Origin: Botrimarina colliarenosi
GTDB lineage: Bacteria; Planctomycetota; Planctomycetia; Pirellulales; Lacipirellulaceae
Reading direction: 5' to 3'
DNA: 64,000 nt
Assembly (NCBI RefSeq): GCF_007859955.1
Contig: NZ_SJPR01000005.1
Coordinates: 1 to 64,000, forward strand
Within the stretch, counting starts at the first letter, position 1. Every line of letters begins with the position of its first letter. The position numbers were made by a program, and so were the translations under genes. The notes beneath the pieces were generated by a model. The model worked only from the letters and a program-made list of their open reading frames with translations. It did no database searches and was not told where the DNA came from. This document shows positions 36,142-45,485 of this stretch, piece after piece.

Positions 36142-37584
36142 ATGCTTCCCAGCGGTCGCAACGATGCGCGAAGCCTCCTCGGGCTCTTCAAGTTTTCCCA
36201 GGTCCGTTCGCTGGTGACGACCGCGGCGTGCCTGTCGGTGGCGACGCTCGTCGCCTTTGGGCCGCAGTACCCGGGCCTCAGTGAGGCGGGTCACCGGGCG
36301 TTGTTCGTTCTGCTGTTCGCCGCCGGGATGTGGATCACCGAGGCGATCCCCGCCTTCGCGACCAGTCTTCTGACGATCGGCTGCCTGATCGCGCTATTGG
36401 GGAAGCCCGACGGGGTCTACGCGACCGACGCCCACGACTGGGAGCAGTTTGTGACGCCCTGGGGGAGCCCATTGATTTGGCTCTTCTTCGGTGGGTTCTG
36501 CCTGGCGACCTCCGCCGAAAAGACCGGCCTCGACCGCTGGCTCGCCGCCCGCGCGTTGGGGCTTTTCGGTCAGCGGCCTGCCATGCTGCTGCTCGGTTTA
36601 ATGCTCGTCACGGCGGTGCTGTCGATGTTCATGTCCAACACGGCGACCGCCACGCTCGTGCTGGCGATGATGACGCCGATCTTCGCCGCCCGCGCCGCGG
36701 GCGACCCCGTTTCCAAGGCAATCGCGTTGGGAGTCGCCTTCGCGGCCAACATCGGCGGCATGGGGACCATCATCGGCACGCCGCCGAACGCCATTGCAGC
36801 TGGACTTCTGCAAGGCGAGTCGGCCGTGAACTTTGCCGAGTGGATGATCCTAGGCGTTCCGCCTTCGCTGGTCCTGCTGGCGATCAGCTGGATTTTTCTC
36901 GTCGTAGTCCACCTGCGCGGCGCGGCCTTCAGCAGCGAACAAGGAATCCTCTTCCACGCCGGCGTCGCTTCCGACCCGACGCCGCTCTACAAACAACAGG
37001 TCGTCGTCGCGACCTTCTGTGTAACGGTTGGCCTCTGGATGACGAGCCCGCTGCACGGGCTGCCAACGACGCTCGTCTCGTTCGTGCCGACCGTCGTGCT
37101 TACGTCGACGGGCATCCTCACGGCCGCGGACATCCGCCAACTTCCTTGGGATATCCTGCTGCTCATCACAGGCGGGCTGTCGCTCGGCGTGGCGATCGAC
37201 AACACCGGCCTCGCCGAGTGGGCCGTCGGACTGCTCCCGATCGACGGCCTCTCGCCCGTGGCGTTGGCGATTGGCTTCTCGTACATAACGCTCGTGATGT
37301 CGAACCTGATGAGCAACACGGCCGCGGCGAACATCGTGCTGCCAATCGCGATTGCGGTGCTCGGCGCCGCCCAGGCGGCCGGCGGCGACGCCCGCATGGC
37401 GGCGCCAATCGCCCTGTCGGCTTCCGCGGCGATGTGCCTACCGATCTCGACGCCCCCCAACGCGATCGTCTACGGCGCCGGTCACCTGCGGGTGAAAGAG
37501 ATGGTCATCGGCGGCGTCGTGATCGGGCTGATCGCCCCGCCCATCCTCGTCTTCTGGTCGGCGTTCGCGATTGGCTGGCTCTAA
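36142..37584 (+). CDS. SLC13/DASS-family anion transporter
   Basis: 480 residues with about 11 membrane segments. Two family motifs are visible at homologous places in the two halves: MSNTATATLVLAM near 162 and MSNTAAANIVLPI near 393, each the Ser-Asn-Thr site that binds Na+ and carboxylate or sulfate. GTIIGTPPNA and STPPNAIVYG supply the other half of each site. It likely imports dicarboxylates, sulfate or phosphate with Na+. The C-terminus lacks the extra RCK domains found in some relatives. The next gene is convergent. Confidence 0.9.
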   Translation: MLPSGRNDARSLLGLFKFSQVRSLVTTAACLSVATLVAFGPQYPGLSEAGHRALFVLLFAAGMWITEAIPAFATSLLTIGCLIALLGKPDGVYATDAHDWEQFVTPWGSPLIWLFFGGFCLATSAEKTGLDRWLAARALGLFGQRPAMLLLGLMLVTAVLSMFMSNTATATLVLAMMTPIFAARAAGDPVSKAIALGVAFAANIGGMGTIIGTPPNAIAAGLLQGESAVNFAEWMILGVPPSLVLLAISWIFLVVVHLRGAAFSSEQGILFHAGVASDPTPLYKQQVVVATFCVTVGLWMTSPLHGLPTTLVSFVPTVVLTSTGILTAADIRQLPWDILLLITGGLSLGVAIDNTGLAEWAVGLLPIDGLSPVALAIGFSYITLVMSNLMSNTAAANIVLPIAIAVLGAAQAAGGDARMAAPIALSASAAMCLPISTPPNAIVYGAGHLRVKEMVIGGVVIGLIAPPILVFWSAFAIGWL

Positions 37585-37601
37585 TCGCCGACGCAACTTG
37601 G

Positions 37602-38705
37602 TTACGGCTGCAGCCGAACGCGTCGCCCCGTCGCTGCCGACTCGCGCGCGGCGTCAAGGATCTCGACCACCAGCAGGTTGTTCTCGACCGACGACAGGGC
37701 GTTCGGCTCCGCCTCGCCTCGCACGACGGCGGCGAGGTGGGCGAACGGCTCGGCGTCGCTCGCGGGGAGTTCGGGCGCCGCCAGCTCGATCGGCCGTGCT
37801 TCGCCCTGTCGCCAACTGCGGAACTTTTCGGTTCCGAGGCTCGTCATCTGGCCCGTCGCGCCGTAGAGGGCGGCGTCCTTCACGCTGTGCGGCCAGTTCC
37901 AAGACGCCTGCACCACCGCCACCGCGTCGGGGTACTCGATCGTGATCGTCGCGTCGTCGTCGACCCGCTCGTAGACGTCGGGCTTGAGCCGCTTCGTTAC
38001 GCAGCTCACCGAGAGGGGACGTTGCCCGTCCATCAGCCACGTCGCCAAATTGGCGCCGTAGCAGCCGAAGTCGGTCACGGCCCCACCGCCGTTCTCCACA
38101 GGATCGAGCAGCCAGTCGAGGAACGGCTGGCGACAACCGATCTCGACGGGCCCCGGATGCCCCATCCGAAAGACCATCCGCCGGGTCGGCCCTTGGTCGC
38201 CCGCGTCGATCTGGCGTTTCATCCCGCGTAGATTGCGGTACCAGGTCGTTTCGTAGTTCGTCAGCAGGGCGACACCGGCGTCCTCGGCCGCCGCAGCCAT
38301 CGCCCGGGCGTCGGCGAGGTTCGTCGCCAGCGGCTTCTCGACCATCACCGCCGCCCCCGCCGCGACGCAGGCGAGTGTCTGCTCGTGGTGGGCTCGGATG
38401 CCGCCAAACAGCACCGCCGCCTCGGGCTTAGTCTCTCGCAGCAACGTCGGCAGATCGTCGTAATAGAGATTGGCGTCGAGCCCGGCGCCCCGCATCCGCT
38501 CATCAGCGAGCGCCCGGTCGGGCTCGTAGACGGCGACAATCTCAAGGTCCCCCCAATCGCGCGGGCGACCCAACAGGCCGAACACATGATCATGCGACAG
38601 CCCCACCACCGCGACCCGCATGGGTTCGGCGGCGCCGGCGGAAAGCGGGTCAGCCGCCTGCAGGGTTAGAAGTACCAACAGCACCAAAAGAGCATGCACC
38701 CGCAT
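37602..38705 (-). CDS. Exported Gfo/Idh/MocA-family oxidoreductase
   Basis: 367 residues from the Met at 38705, which gives a Leu-rich signal peptide (ALLVLLVLLTLQAADPLSAGA). The N-terminal Rossmann domain starts MRVAVVGLSHDHVFG; the catalytic EKPLATN block is near 129 and the C-terminal beta domain contains GGGAVTDFGCYG. These are the NAD(P)-dependent sugar or polyol dehydrogenase hallmarks. Secreted forms are common in planctomycetes and usually carry their own cofactor. The substrate is unknown. Confidence 0.88.
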   Translation of the reverse strand: MRVHALLVLLVLLTLQAADPLSAGAAEPMRVAVVGLSHDHVFGLLGRPRDWGDLEIVAVYEPDRALADERMRGAGLDANLYYDDLPTLLRETKPEAAVLFGGIRAHHEQTLACVAAGAAVMVEKPLATNLADARAMAAAAEDAGVALLTNYETTWYRNLRGMKRQIDAGDQGPTRRMVFRMGHPGPVEIGCRQPFLDWLLDPVENGGGAVTDFGCYGANLATWLMDGQRPLSVSCVTKRLKPDVYERVDDDATITIEYPDAVAVVQASWNWPHSVKDAALYGATGQMTSLGTEKFRSWRQGEARPIELAAPELPASDAEPFAHLAAVVRGEAEPNALSSVENNLLVVEILDAARESAATGRRVRLQP

Positions 38706-38914
38706 CACCAACTCCTGAAGACCGGCCGAGAAGAATTCGACCCCCATCATAAGCCGAAGCGTCCCCGCTTGTCGGTCCTGCGCACGGACCGACGTGGCGT
38801 TGAGTGAAAGGCGCTCGCGTCTCGCCCCCCGTCGAAGCGAAATAACAGGCGCTGAACTCCGGCCGGCGTTGGGCTAGACTCGCCCGGCCCGCCCCCCACC
38901 GCCGAGGATTCCCG

Positions 38915-40312
38915 TTGAGCACCTACCGCACGGCGCCCGATCCCAACGAAACCCGCATGCCAGGCGGGATCCCCTTCATCGTCGGCAACGAGGCGGCCGA
39001 GCGGTTCAGCTTCTACGGGATGAAGGCGATCCTGGCCGTCTTCCTCACGAAGCACCTCGTCGGCCTCGACGGTGGGCCCGACAACCTGTCGCCCGAAGAA
39101 ACCAAGGAGGCGATCAGCTGGTTTGTCGCGTCAGCCTACGCGACCCCCTTCATCGGCGCCCTGATCGCCGACCGGTGGTGGGGCAAGTACCACACGATCC
39201 TTTGGCTATCGCTCTTCTACTGCGCCGGCCATGCGCTGATGGCGATGGTCGATACGCCGCTGGCGGAGATGGTGCGGTCGCGCTACATCCTGTTCGCCGG
39301 CCTGGCGCTGATCGCCTGCGGGTCGGGCGCGATCAAGCCGTGCGTCACGGCGCATGTCGGGGACCAGTTCGGACCGAGTAACAAGCGCCTGCTGACCCGG
39401 GTCTATAGCTGGTTCTACTTCTCGATCAACATCGGCGCCGTCTGCTCGCAACTGCTCACCCCCTGGCTCCTGAACGACCCGCGTTTCGGCCCCGCCTGGG
39501 CGTTCGGCGTCCCCGGCGTGCTGATGGCGGTGGCGACCTTCATGTTCTGGCTCGGCCGCCACCAGTTCGTTCACGTCCCGCCCGCCGGCAAGGCGTTCTG
39601 GAGCGAGACCTTCGGCGCCGATGGCGTCAGGGCGCTGGCGAACCTGACGCCGCTGCTGTTGTTCGTCGCCATGTTCTGGTCCCTCTTCGACCAGACGGCC
39701 AGCGCCTGGGTGCTGCAGGCCGATAAGATGGACCTGCGGGTTCCGCTGCTGGGGATCACGATGGACCCCTCGCAGATGCAGTCAATCAACGGCATGTTCG
39801 TCTTGACGCTCGTCCCGCTGTTTTCGCTCGTGGTCTACCCGGTTGTCGATTGCTTCATCCGGGTGACGCCGCTCCGCAAGATCGGCGCCGGGTTGTTCAT
39901 CGCCGCGGGGGCGTTCGCCGTGTCGGCCCTCATTGAAGGGCGAATCGACGGTGGCGAGACCCCGAGCATCGTCTGGCAAGTGATCGCCTACTTGTTCTTA
40001 ACGGCGGCCGAGGTGCTGATCTCAATCACGATGCTCGAGTTCTTCTACACCCAGGCGCCGCGCCGGCTGAAGTCGATCGTCATGGCGTTCTGCATGCTCA
40101 GCATCTCGCTCGGCAACGTCTTCACAGCGCTGGTGAATCGGTTCATCGTGCGAGAAGACGGCACGCTGATGCTAGAAGGCGCGAGCTACTACTGGTTCTT
40201 CGTCGGGTCGATGCTCGTCGTGGCCTGTGGCTACTTGCTGTGGGCGCCCTTCTACCGCGGGCAAACGTACTTGCAGGGCGAAGACGAAATAGTCGCCGAC
40301 GCCCACGGATAA
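38915..40312 (+). CDS. POT-family (proton-dependent oligopeptide) transporter
   Basis: 465 residues from a TTG at 38915 preceded by GAGG; an ATG 14 codons later is the alternative. The POT signature is clear: GNEAAERFSFYGMKAIL with the E-x-x-E-R-like proton site, ALIADRWWGKYHTI and the FYFSINIGAVCS family block. There are about 12-14 membrane helices. It would import di- and tripeptides together with protons. The first residues up to the ATG are not conserved-looking, so the start is uncertain. Confidence 0.9.
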   Translation: MSTYRTAPDPNETRMPGGIPFIVGNEAAERFSFYGMKAILAVFLTKHLVGLDGGPDNLSPEETKEAISWFVASAYATPFIGALIADRWWGKYHTILWLSLFYCAGHALMAMVDTPLAEMVRSRYILFAGLALIACGSGAIKPCVTAHVGDQFGPSNKRLLTRVYSWFYFSINIGAVCSQLLTPWLLNDPRFGPAWAFGVPGVLMAVATFMFWLGRHQFVHVPPAGKAFWSETFGADGVRALANLTPLLLFVAMFWSLFDQTASAWVLQADKMDLRVPLLGITMDPSQMQSINGMFVLTLVPLFSLVVYPVVDCFIRVTPLRKIGAGLFIAAGAFAVSALIEGRIDGGETPSIVWQVIAYLFLTAAEVLISITMLEFFYTQAPRRLKSIVMAFCMLSISLGNVFTALVNRFIVREDGTLMLEGASYYWFFVGSMLVVACGYLLWAPFYRGQTYLQGEDEIVADAHG

Positions 40313-40321
40313 ACGCCCCGG

Positions 40322-40435
40322 TCCCCCTCCCTTTCAGGGAGGGGTTAGGGGAGGGTGAAACCGTTCCCCACAGGTCCGTTCTCCTGTCCTGATCGCCCCG
40401 ACCCTCCCCTAGCCCCTCCCTGAAAGGGAGGGGGA
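40322..40435. repeat. Palindromic repeat, family H (CCCCCTCCCTTTCAGGGAGG type)
   Basis: The arms CCCCCTCCCTTTCAGGGAGG and its mirror ending CTCCCTGAAAGGGAGGGGG are about 70 bases apart; each arm is itself a small hairpin. It lies between the convergent POT and mnmE genes, with ends within 10-20 bases of both stop codons. Confidence 0.85.
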
Positions 40436-40454
40436 TGCCAATCTCCTGGCGGGC

Positions 40455-41798
40455 TCACTTCCCGATACAAAACTTCCCAAAGATCTCCCCAAGCACCTCG
40501 TCGGTGACGACCTCGCCGACAACGCGGCCGAGGCCGTCGAGCGCCTCGCGCAGTTCTAGCGACACGAGCTCGTCGCCGATGTCCACCGCGTCGAGCGCCC
40601 GGGCGAGCGCCCCGGCGGCTTGGGTGAGCCCCGTGCGGCAACGGTCGGCGGTCGCGGCCAGCGTGCCGTGCGACGATTCGGCGAGCCGCGAGGCGATCGT
40701 TTCGGCGAGTTCGGCGACGCCCTGCCCGGTCGCGGCGCTCGTGGCGAGCCAGCCTTCCGACATCGTTGCGGCTGATGCGTCAACCATCGTCGCCACGCTA
40801 AGCCGATCCACCAATGTCGTCAGGGGCGCCGGTCCCGCGCGGCGGCACTCAACGAGTAGGTCGGCGTCGCGTACGACGGCCGTGAGACGGTCGCGGGCGA
40901 CGCGGTCGATGGCGTCGATCGCCGCCGTCTCGTCGTCGCCTGCTGTGTCGATCAAAGCGCACCGCAAGCCGTTGATCTCAATCACAGCGGCCAGCGTGTC
41001 GCGCGTCACCCCGGCCGCATCGGCGACGATCGCTTGCGTCCGCTGCGATTCGACGCCGTAGCGTTCGACCAACACGTTGAACAGCCGGCTCTTGCCGACG
41101 TTCGGTGGGCCGATAATCGCGACCAATGGCAGCCGTTGGGCGTCGTCACGCTCGGCGATTTGCGAGGCTGTCTCATCGACGAGCTTCGCCGCCGCGGCAA
41201 GCCGGCGGCGCAGCTCGTCGGCCTCGACGAAACGGATATCCTCTTCCTCGACAAAGTCGAGGCCCGCCTCCAAATCGGCAAGCAGCCCCAGCAGATCGAC
41301 GCGCAGCCGGTGCAACGGCGTCGAGAGCCCGCCGGCGAGTTGTTCGAGGGCCGCCTCGAGGCGTTCGTCGCTGCGGGCGTCGATCACCGACAGCACCGCC
41401 TCGGCCTGCGTCAGGTCGATCCGCCCGCCGAGCAGCGCCCGCAGCGTGAACTCTCCCGGCTCGGCGAGCCGTGCGCCCGCCGCGAGGCACGCCCGCACCA
41501 CCGCGTCGAGCACCGGTGGCGAGCCCAGCGTGTGGAACTCGACCGCGGGTTGCCGGGTGTAGCTCCGCTCGTCGGGCCAGACGAAAAGGTCGGCCGGCAA
41601 CTCGTGCGATCGGCCGGCGAGCTCGATGCGGAGCGTCTGGTCCGCGAAGCGACGAGGTGAGTTCCCCTCGAGGGTCGCCCCGCACAGCAGATGAGCGATC
41701 GAGACGGCCCGCGGCCCCGACAACCGCACGACACCGCGTCGGCTCGCGCCGCGCGCCGTGGCGATTGCGGCGATCGTGTCGGCGACGTCGGGTGTCAT
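40455..41798 (-). CDS. mnmE: tRNA modification GTPase MnmE
   Basis: 447 residues. With MnmG it installs the carboxymethylaminomethyl group on U34 of certain tRNAs. Order: N-terminal folate-binding domain with FTLRALLGGRIDLTQAEAV (117-135), helical domain, G domain with G1 GPPNVGKS (230-237), G2 GVTRD and G3 DTAG (284-287), then the C-terminal FCIGK with its essential Cys. The G4 guanine-recognition NKxD is not found where expected; the region reads ATMVDAS. Either guanine binding is altered or the site moved. Its location next to yidC is the classic bacterial arrangement. Confidence 0.94.
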   Translation of the reverse strand: MTPDVADTIAAIATARGASRRGVVRLSGPRAVSIAHLLCGATLEGNSPRRFADQTLRIELAGRSHELPADLFVWPDERSYTRQPAVEFHTLGSPPVLDAVVRACLAAGARLAEPGEFTLRALLGGRIDLTQAEAVLSVIDARSDERLEAALEQLAGGLSTPLHRLRVDLLGLLADLEAGLDFVEEEDIRFVEADELRRRLAAAAKLVDETASQIAERDDAQRLPLVAIIGPPNVGKSRLFNVLVERYGVESQRTQAIVADAAGVTRDTLAAVIEINGLRCALIDTAGDDETAAIDAIDRVARDRLTAVVRDADLLVECRRAGPAPLTTLVDRLSVATMVDASAATMSEGWLATSAATGQGVAELAETIASRLAESSHGTLAATADRCRTGLTQAAGALARALDAVDIGDELVSLELREALDGLGRVVGEVVTDEVLGEIFGKFCIGK

Positions 41799-41807
41799 GT
41801 TGGTTCA

Positions 41808-41875
41808 CTCCCGGCGCTGGCGCTTAGGGCTCCCGCGCAATTGGGTGGAGAGCCCTAAGCGCCAGCGCCGGGAGT
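41808..41875. repeat. Palindromic repeat, family G
   Basis: ACTCCCGGCGCTGGCGCTTA and its mirror TAAGCGCCAGCGCCGGGAGT surround a short spacer. It sits between mnmE and yidC, both on the minus strand. Confidence 0.82.
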
Positions 41876-41944
41876 CGCGCCATCAGCGATCTACCACCAG
41901 CGACTTGCGACCAGTCACTCTCCAACCACTCACTCTCCACCAAC

Positions 41945-44323
41945 TCACTTCCGCTTCTTATTCTTCGCCTTCTTAGCGGCCCGCGCCTTCACCGCGCTGT
42001 TGGCGGCCGACGGCGATTTCACGGTCGACGTCGTCGGCGAGATCGCGCTCGTCTCCGGCGGCGTAGGCCGCGGCAGCATCTTCCGCTCGGCGATGCCCCA
42101 CAGGCTCGAGGCGATGAAGTAGATACACAAACCGCTCGGCACCTTGAAGAACATCAGGCCCATAAAGAGCATCATGTACTTCATCATCTGCTGCTGCATG
42201 CGGGCCTGATCGTTGGTCGGCTCGGGCATGAACAGCTTTTGTTGCAGCAAGAACAGCCCGCACGTCGCCAGCGGCAGCAGGTTGAAGTACGGCCCGAAGC
42301 CGAACAGGCCCTGCCCGTTGTCCATCCACTGCGGCGTGTAGGCCGACCAGTCGTAGAACATGTCGGGCGCGGCCAGGTTGCTACAGAAGCGGATTGCGTC
42401 GCTGATCAACGGCGCCTGCCGCAGCTCGACGTCGACCGCCAGCGCCCGGTAGAGGCCCATGAAGATCGGCAGCTGGATAAACATCGGCAGGCAACCGGCC
42501 GCCGGGTTGTAGTTGTGCTTTCGGAACAACTCCTGCTGCGCCTGCGAGCGCTTCGGCATGTCGTCCTTGTAACGCTCGGCGAGTCGATCCATCTCCGGCT
42601 TGAGCTGCTGCATCTTCACCATGTTCATCGCCGTCTGCCGGCTGATGGGGAACATGGCGCCGCGGACGCAGATCGTCAGCATCACAATCGCGAGGCCGTA
42701 GTTGCCAACGATCCCATTGAACGTGTGCAACAGCCACAGCATCGGCTTGGCGACCCAGCCGAACCAGCCGTAGTAGAGGATGTCGTGTAGCGAGTGGTTG
42801 GCGTCGTCGTTGGCGGAGTAGGCTTGCAACAACTCGGGCAGTTTCGGGCCGGCAAAGACGCGAAAGTCGTCGGTCGCCGTCGCGCTGTCGCCCCCCGCGG
42901 CGCCGAGCGTGACCGGCTCACTCTCGAGGACCAGCGACGTGTTCTGCCAGCGCGCCTGGTCCCGTTTGGGGAGTTCCTCGGTCGCCAAGACGGCGCGGAC
43001 CTCGGCGGTGCGGACCTCGGCGAGCGACGGCTTTTGAGGGATCACGATCGACGCGAAGTACTGCGCATCGACGCCGGCGAACGCCAGCGGACGCCCCTGC
43101 CCCATCGGGCGGACATCGCCGTCGGCGACGCTCTTGGCGGCGTACTGCGTGAGCCGGTCGTTGGCGAAGCGGACCACCACGTCGCGGAGGCCAAAGCTGC
43201 CCCAGTCGCCGAAGAAGCTGCCGTCGCCGCGGCCGATCTTGTTGGCGTACCAGTAGCCCTCGATCGGCAAGCCGTTGGGCCCGGTCAGCTCGTAAGCGAC
43301 CGTCTGCGGCTCGTCGCGGAGGTTCCGCACCTCGACCGCCAAGTCGAAGTGGTACGAGGGGAAGGCGTGGTTCTCACGCTCGGTTTCGGGCGTCTCGACC
43401 ACGCCGAACCGCTTCACGACCTCGAGGCCGAGACCGGCCAACCGTTGGCGGAGCGTCACGCTCTCCGCTTCGCGATCGTCGACAGTCCACGGCTCGTCGG
43501 CGAGCTGACGGTTTGCTTCGACGATCGCCGGGGCGTCGCTGCGGAGCCCGTTCGCCGACGCCAGACGCACGACGAAGGACGGGACCGACTGGAACTTCTC
43601 CGCCTCTTCGGGCGAATGGAGACGGATGTTCTCGACCTCGGGCCGCATCAGGTCGAGCGGCTGCCGGCGGAGTTCGGCGGTGAGCGTCTCGGGCTCGCCG
43701 TTGCGCGCCACGCTGAGTTGCAATTCGCGGCCGGGCTTCGTGGCGTCGATGACCAGCAGCAGGTCGCGGGCGGTCGTCACCTCGATCGCCTTGCCCGGCT
43801 TGGCGCCGAGGCGCTGGACGCCGGTGATGACGTCTCCGGGCTCGAGGCCCGCCGCTTCGGCCGGCGTGCCGGCGCCGACGATATTGACGAGGGCGCCGCC
43901 CGACGGCGCGTCGGTCAGCGCCAGCTGGCCCAGATAGCCGCTCCGGTCGTCGAGGTCACGGTAGTTCTCGCTGGCGAGCTCGACGCGTTCGATGGCGCCG
44001 CCAACATTGTTGACGGTAAGCAGCATCCGGTACGCGCCGTTGGGGTCGGCCGACCCCAGGGCGATCCGCTCGGCCTCGGCGGGCGCCTCTTCAAGGTCGG
44101 CGGCCTCCTCGGCGGGCAGGCTCGGCTCGACCTCCGCGTCGGGCAACGGGGCTTCGACCGCAACTTGCGCAGCGGCGTCCTCGACCGGCTTCTCTTCGAC
44201 CGGCGGGGGCGCTGTGCTGTTGAACAGCATCAACGTCGCCATCGCGATCACCGCAAACAGCAAGAAGCGTTGGTCGAACGGTTGGTCGCCGCCACGTTGC
44301 GGGCGGCGTTGTTGGATATCCAT
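41945..44323 (-). CDS. yidC: Membrane protein insertase YidC with a PDZ-like insert
   Basis: 792 residues, against about 550 in E. coli. It inserts and folds inner-membrane proteins. N-terminal helix at 20-36, then an acidic Pro/Glu-rich linker, then a large periplasmic domain. Within the latter, about 143-220 reads as a PDZ fold (VNIVGAGTPAEAAGLEPGDVIT and LQLSVARNGE), which is not part of the usual YidC. The conserved five-helix insertase core is at about 545-760 (SRQTAMNMVKMQQLKPEM, NPAAGCLPMFIQLPIFMGLYRAL). The C-terminus is Lys-rich. It is followed downstream by mnmE; no rnpA or rpmH lies upstream. Confidence 0.95.
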   Translation of the reverse strand: MDIQQRRPQRGGDQPFDQRFLLFAVIAMATLMLFNSTAPPPVEEKPVEDAAAQVAVEAPLPDAEVEPSLPAEEAADLEEAPAEAERIALGSADPNGAYRMLLTVNNVGGAIERVELASENYRDLDDRSGYLGQLALTDAPSGGALVNIVGAGTPAEAAGLEPGDVITGVQRLGAKPGKAIEVTTARDLLLVIDATKPGRELQLSVARNGEPETLTAELRRQPLDLMRPEVENIRLHSPEEAEKFQSVPSFVVRLASANGLRSDAPAIVEANRQLADEPWTVDDREAESVTLRQRLAGLGLEVVKRFGVVETPETERENHAFPSYHFDLAVEVRNLRDEPQTVAYELTGPNGLPIEGYWYANKIGRGDGSFFGDWGSFGLRDVVVRFANDRLTQYAAKSVADGDVRPMGQGRPLAFAGVDAQYFASIVIPQKPSLAEVRTAEVRAVLATEELPKRDQARWQNTSLVLESEPVTLGAAGGDSATATDDFRVFAGPKLPELLQAYSANDDANHSLHDILYYGWFGWVAKPMLWLLHTFNGIVGNYGLAIVMLTICVRGAMFPISRQTAMNMVKMQQLKPEMDRLAERYKDDMPKRSQAQQELFRKHNYNPAAGCLPMFIQLPIFMGLYRALAVDVELRQAPLISDAIRFCSNLAAPDMFYDWSAYTPQWMDNGQGLFGFGPYFNLLPLATCGLFLLQQKLFMPEPTNDQARMQQQMMKYMMLFMGLMFFKVPSGLCIYFIASSLWGIAERKMLPRPTPPETSAISPTTSTVKSPSAANSAVKARAAKKAKNKKRK

Positions 44324-44371
44324 TCGCCTGGGAGGGAGAGTTCGGCTTCGCAGCCGGAGGGAGTCGAGTTG

Positions 44372-44459
44372 TCCCCTCCCCTGTGGGGGAGGGTCGTGGT
44401 GGGGGGATGCCGGGCACCCGCGTCACCCCCACCCTACCCCTCCCCCACAGGGGGAGGGA
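44372..44459. repeat. Palindromic repeat, family H variant
   Basis: CCCCTCCCCTGTGGGGGAGG near 44373 and its mirror CCTACCCCTCCCCCACAGGGG toward 44455. It lies upstream of yidC and 21 bases beyond the end of the phosphoesterase gene. Confidence 0.78.
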
Positions 44460-44480
44460 ATGAACTAGCCGTTTCGTCCG

Positions 44481-45233
44481 TCAGCGGCCTTGCTTGATGC
44501 GGTCGCCGAGGAAATTGTCGAGTTCGGGCGTGCCGTAGATCAGGTCCGCGGTCTTGTCGATGTCGTAGTCGACGCGGTGGAACGTGATCCGATTGTCTTC
44601 CTGCACGACGTAGCAAGCACGCGGGTCGCCATCGCGGGGCTGGCCGACCGAGCCGACGTTCACCATGAACTTCTGGTCGCTAACCTCATAGACGTAGTTG
44701 GCTTCTTCGGGCGTGATGAAGTTGCGGCTCTCGGTGAAGACGCCCGGCACGTGGGTGTGGCCCTGGAAGCAGCCGTGCCCGATCAGGCTGAAGAGCTTCT
44801 CCATCTTCTTCTGGTTGTAGATGTCCTCGGGGAAGACGTACTCGTTCACCGGGTTGCGGGCCGAGCCGTGGACGAACAGCCAGTCGCCGTCGCGGTGGAC
44901 GCGTGGCAGGCCGCCGAGGAAGTCCCAGCGCTTGTCGACTTGGTCGCGGTCGCCCTTGGTCGACTCGAGCTGGTCGCGGGTCCAGAAGATGGCCCGCTCG
45001 GCGCCGCTGTTGAACCCTTCGGGATCGAACAGCGCGCCCTGGTCGTGGTTGCCGAGCAGCGCCACCTTGCAGTTGGCCATCACGGCGTCGAGGCACTCGC
45101 ACGGCTTGGGGCCGTAGCCGATGACATCGCCGAGACAGAATATCTCGTCGACGACTTGGTCCTTGATGTGCGCGAGGACGGTCTCGAGCGCCTCAAGGTT
45201 GCCGTGGATGTCGCTGATAATGGCGCGTTTCAA
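44481..45233 (-). CDS. Metallophosphoesterase (YfcE/diadenosine-type)
   Basis: 250 residues from a TTG at 45233, preceded by GGGAGG about nine bases upstream. Metallophosphoesterase motifs run in order: AIISDIHGN (Asp8, His10), [17 protein letters not shown] and a late GHTHVPG. This is the compact cytoplasmic phosphodiesterase/serine-threonine phosphatase-like subfamily that binds two metal ions. The substrate may be a nucleotide or phosphodiester and cannot be read from sequence. It is divergent from tsaB, with about 250 bases between the starts. Confidence 0.88.
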   Translation of the reverse strand: MKRAIISDIHGNLEALETVLAHIKDQVVDEIFCLGDVIGYGPKPCECLDAVMANCKVALLGNHDQGALFDPEGFNSGAERAIFWTRDQLESTKGDRDQVDKRWDFLGGLPRVHRDGDWLFVHGSARNPVNEYVFPEDIYNQKKMEKLFSLIGHGCFQGHTHVPGVFTESRNFITPEEANYVYEVSDQKFMVNVGSVGQPRDGDPRACYVVQEDNRITFHRVDYDIDKTADLIYGTPELDNFLGDRIKQGR

Positions 45234-45485
45234 GGCGGCTGCCCTCCCGAGCCGGGGCCGATGGCTGATAACTTGCTGGGGCGATAACTTGCGTGGACGA
45301 CTTGTTGCGAACGCGCGGTCGCCGCCGCGGTTCAGCCGACCCGTCTGCCGCCGACGAACGACCGTTCCCCGGCGGCTGCAACGAGGGCGCGACCGGCCCC
45401 GTCGGCCCCCCTCGCGCGAAGCCAAAACACTAGACGGGGCTTTGACTTCGGTCAAGCCGGCCGGCCTCAGCAGAACCACGATCCA

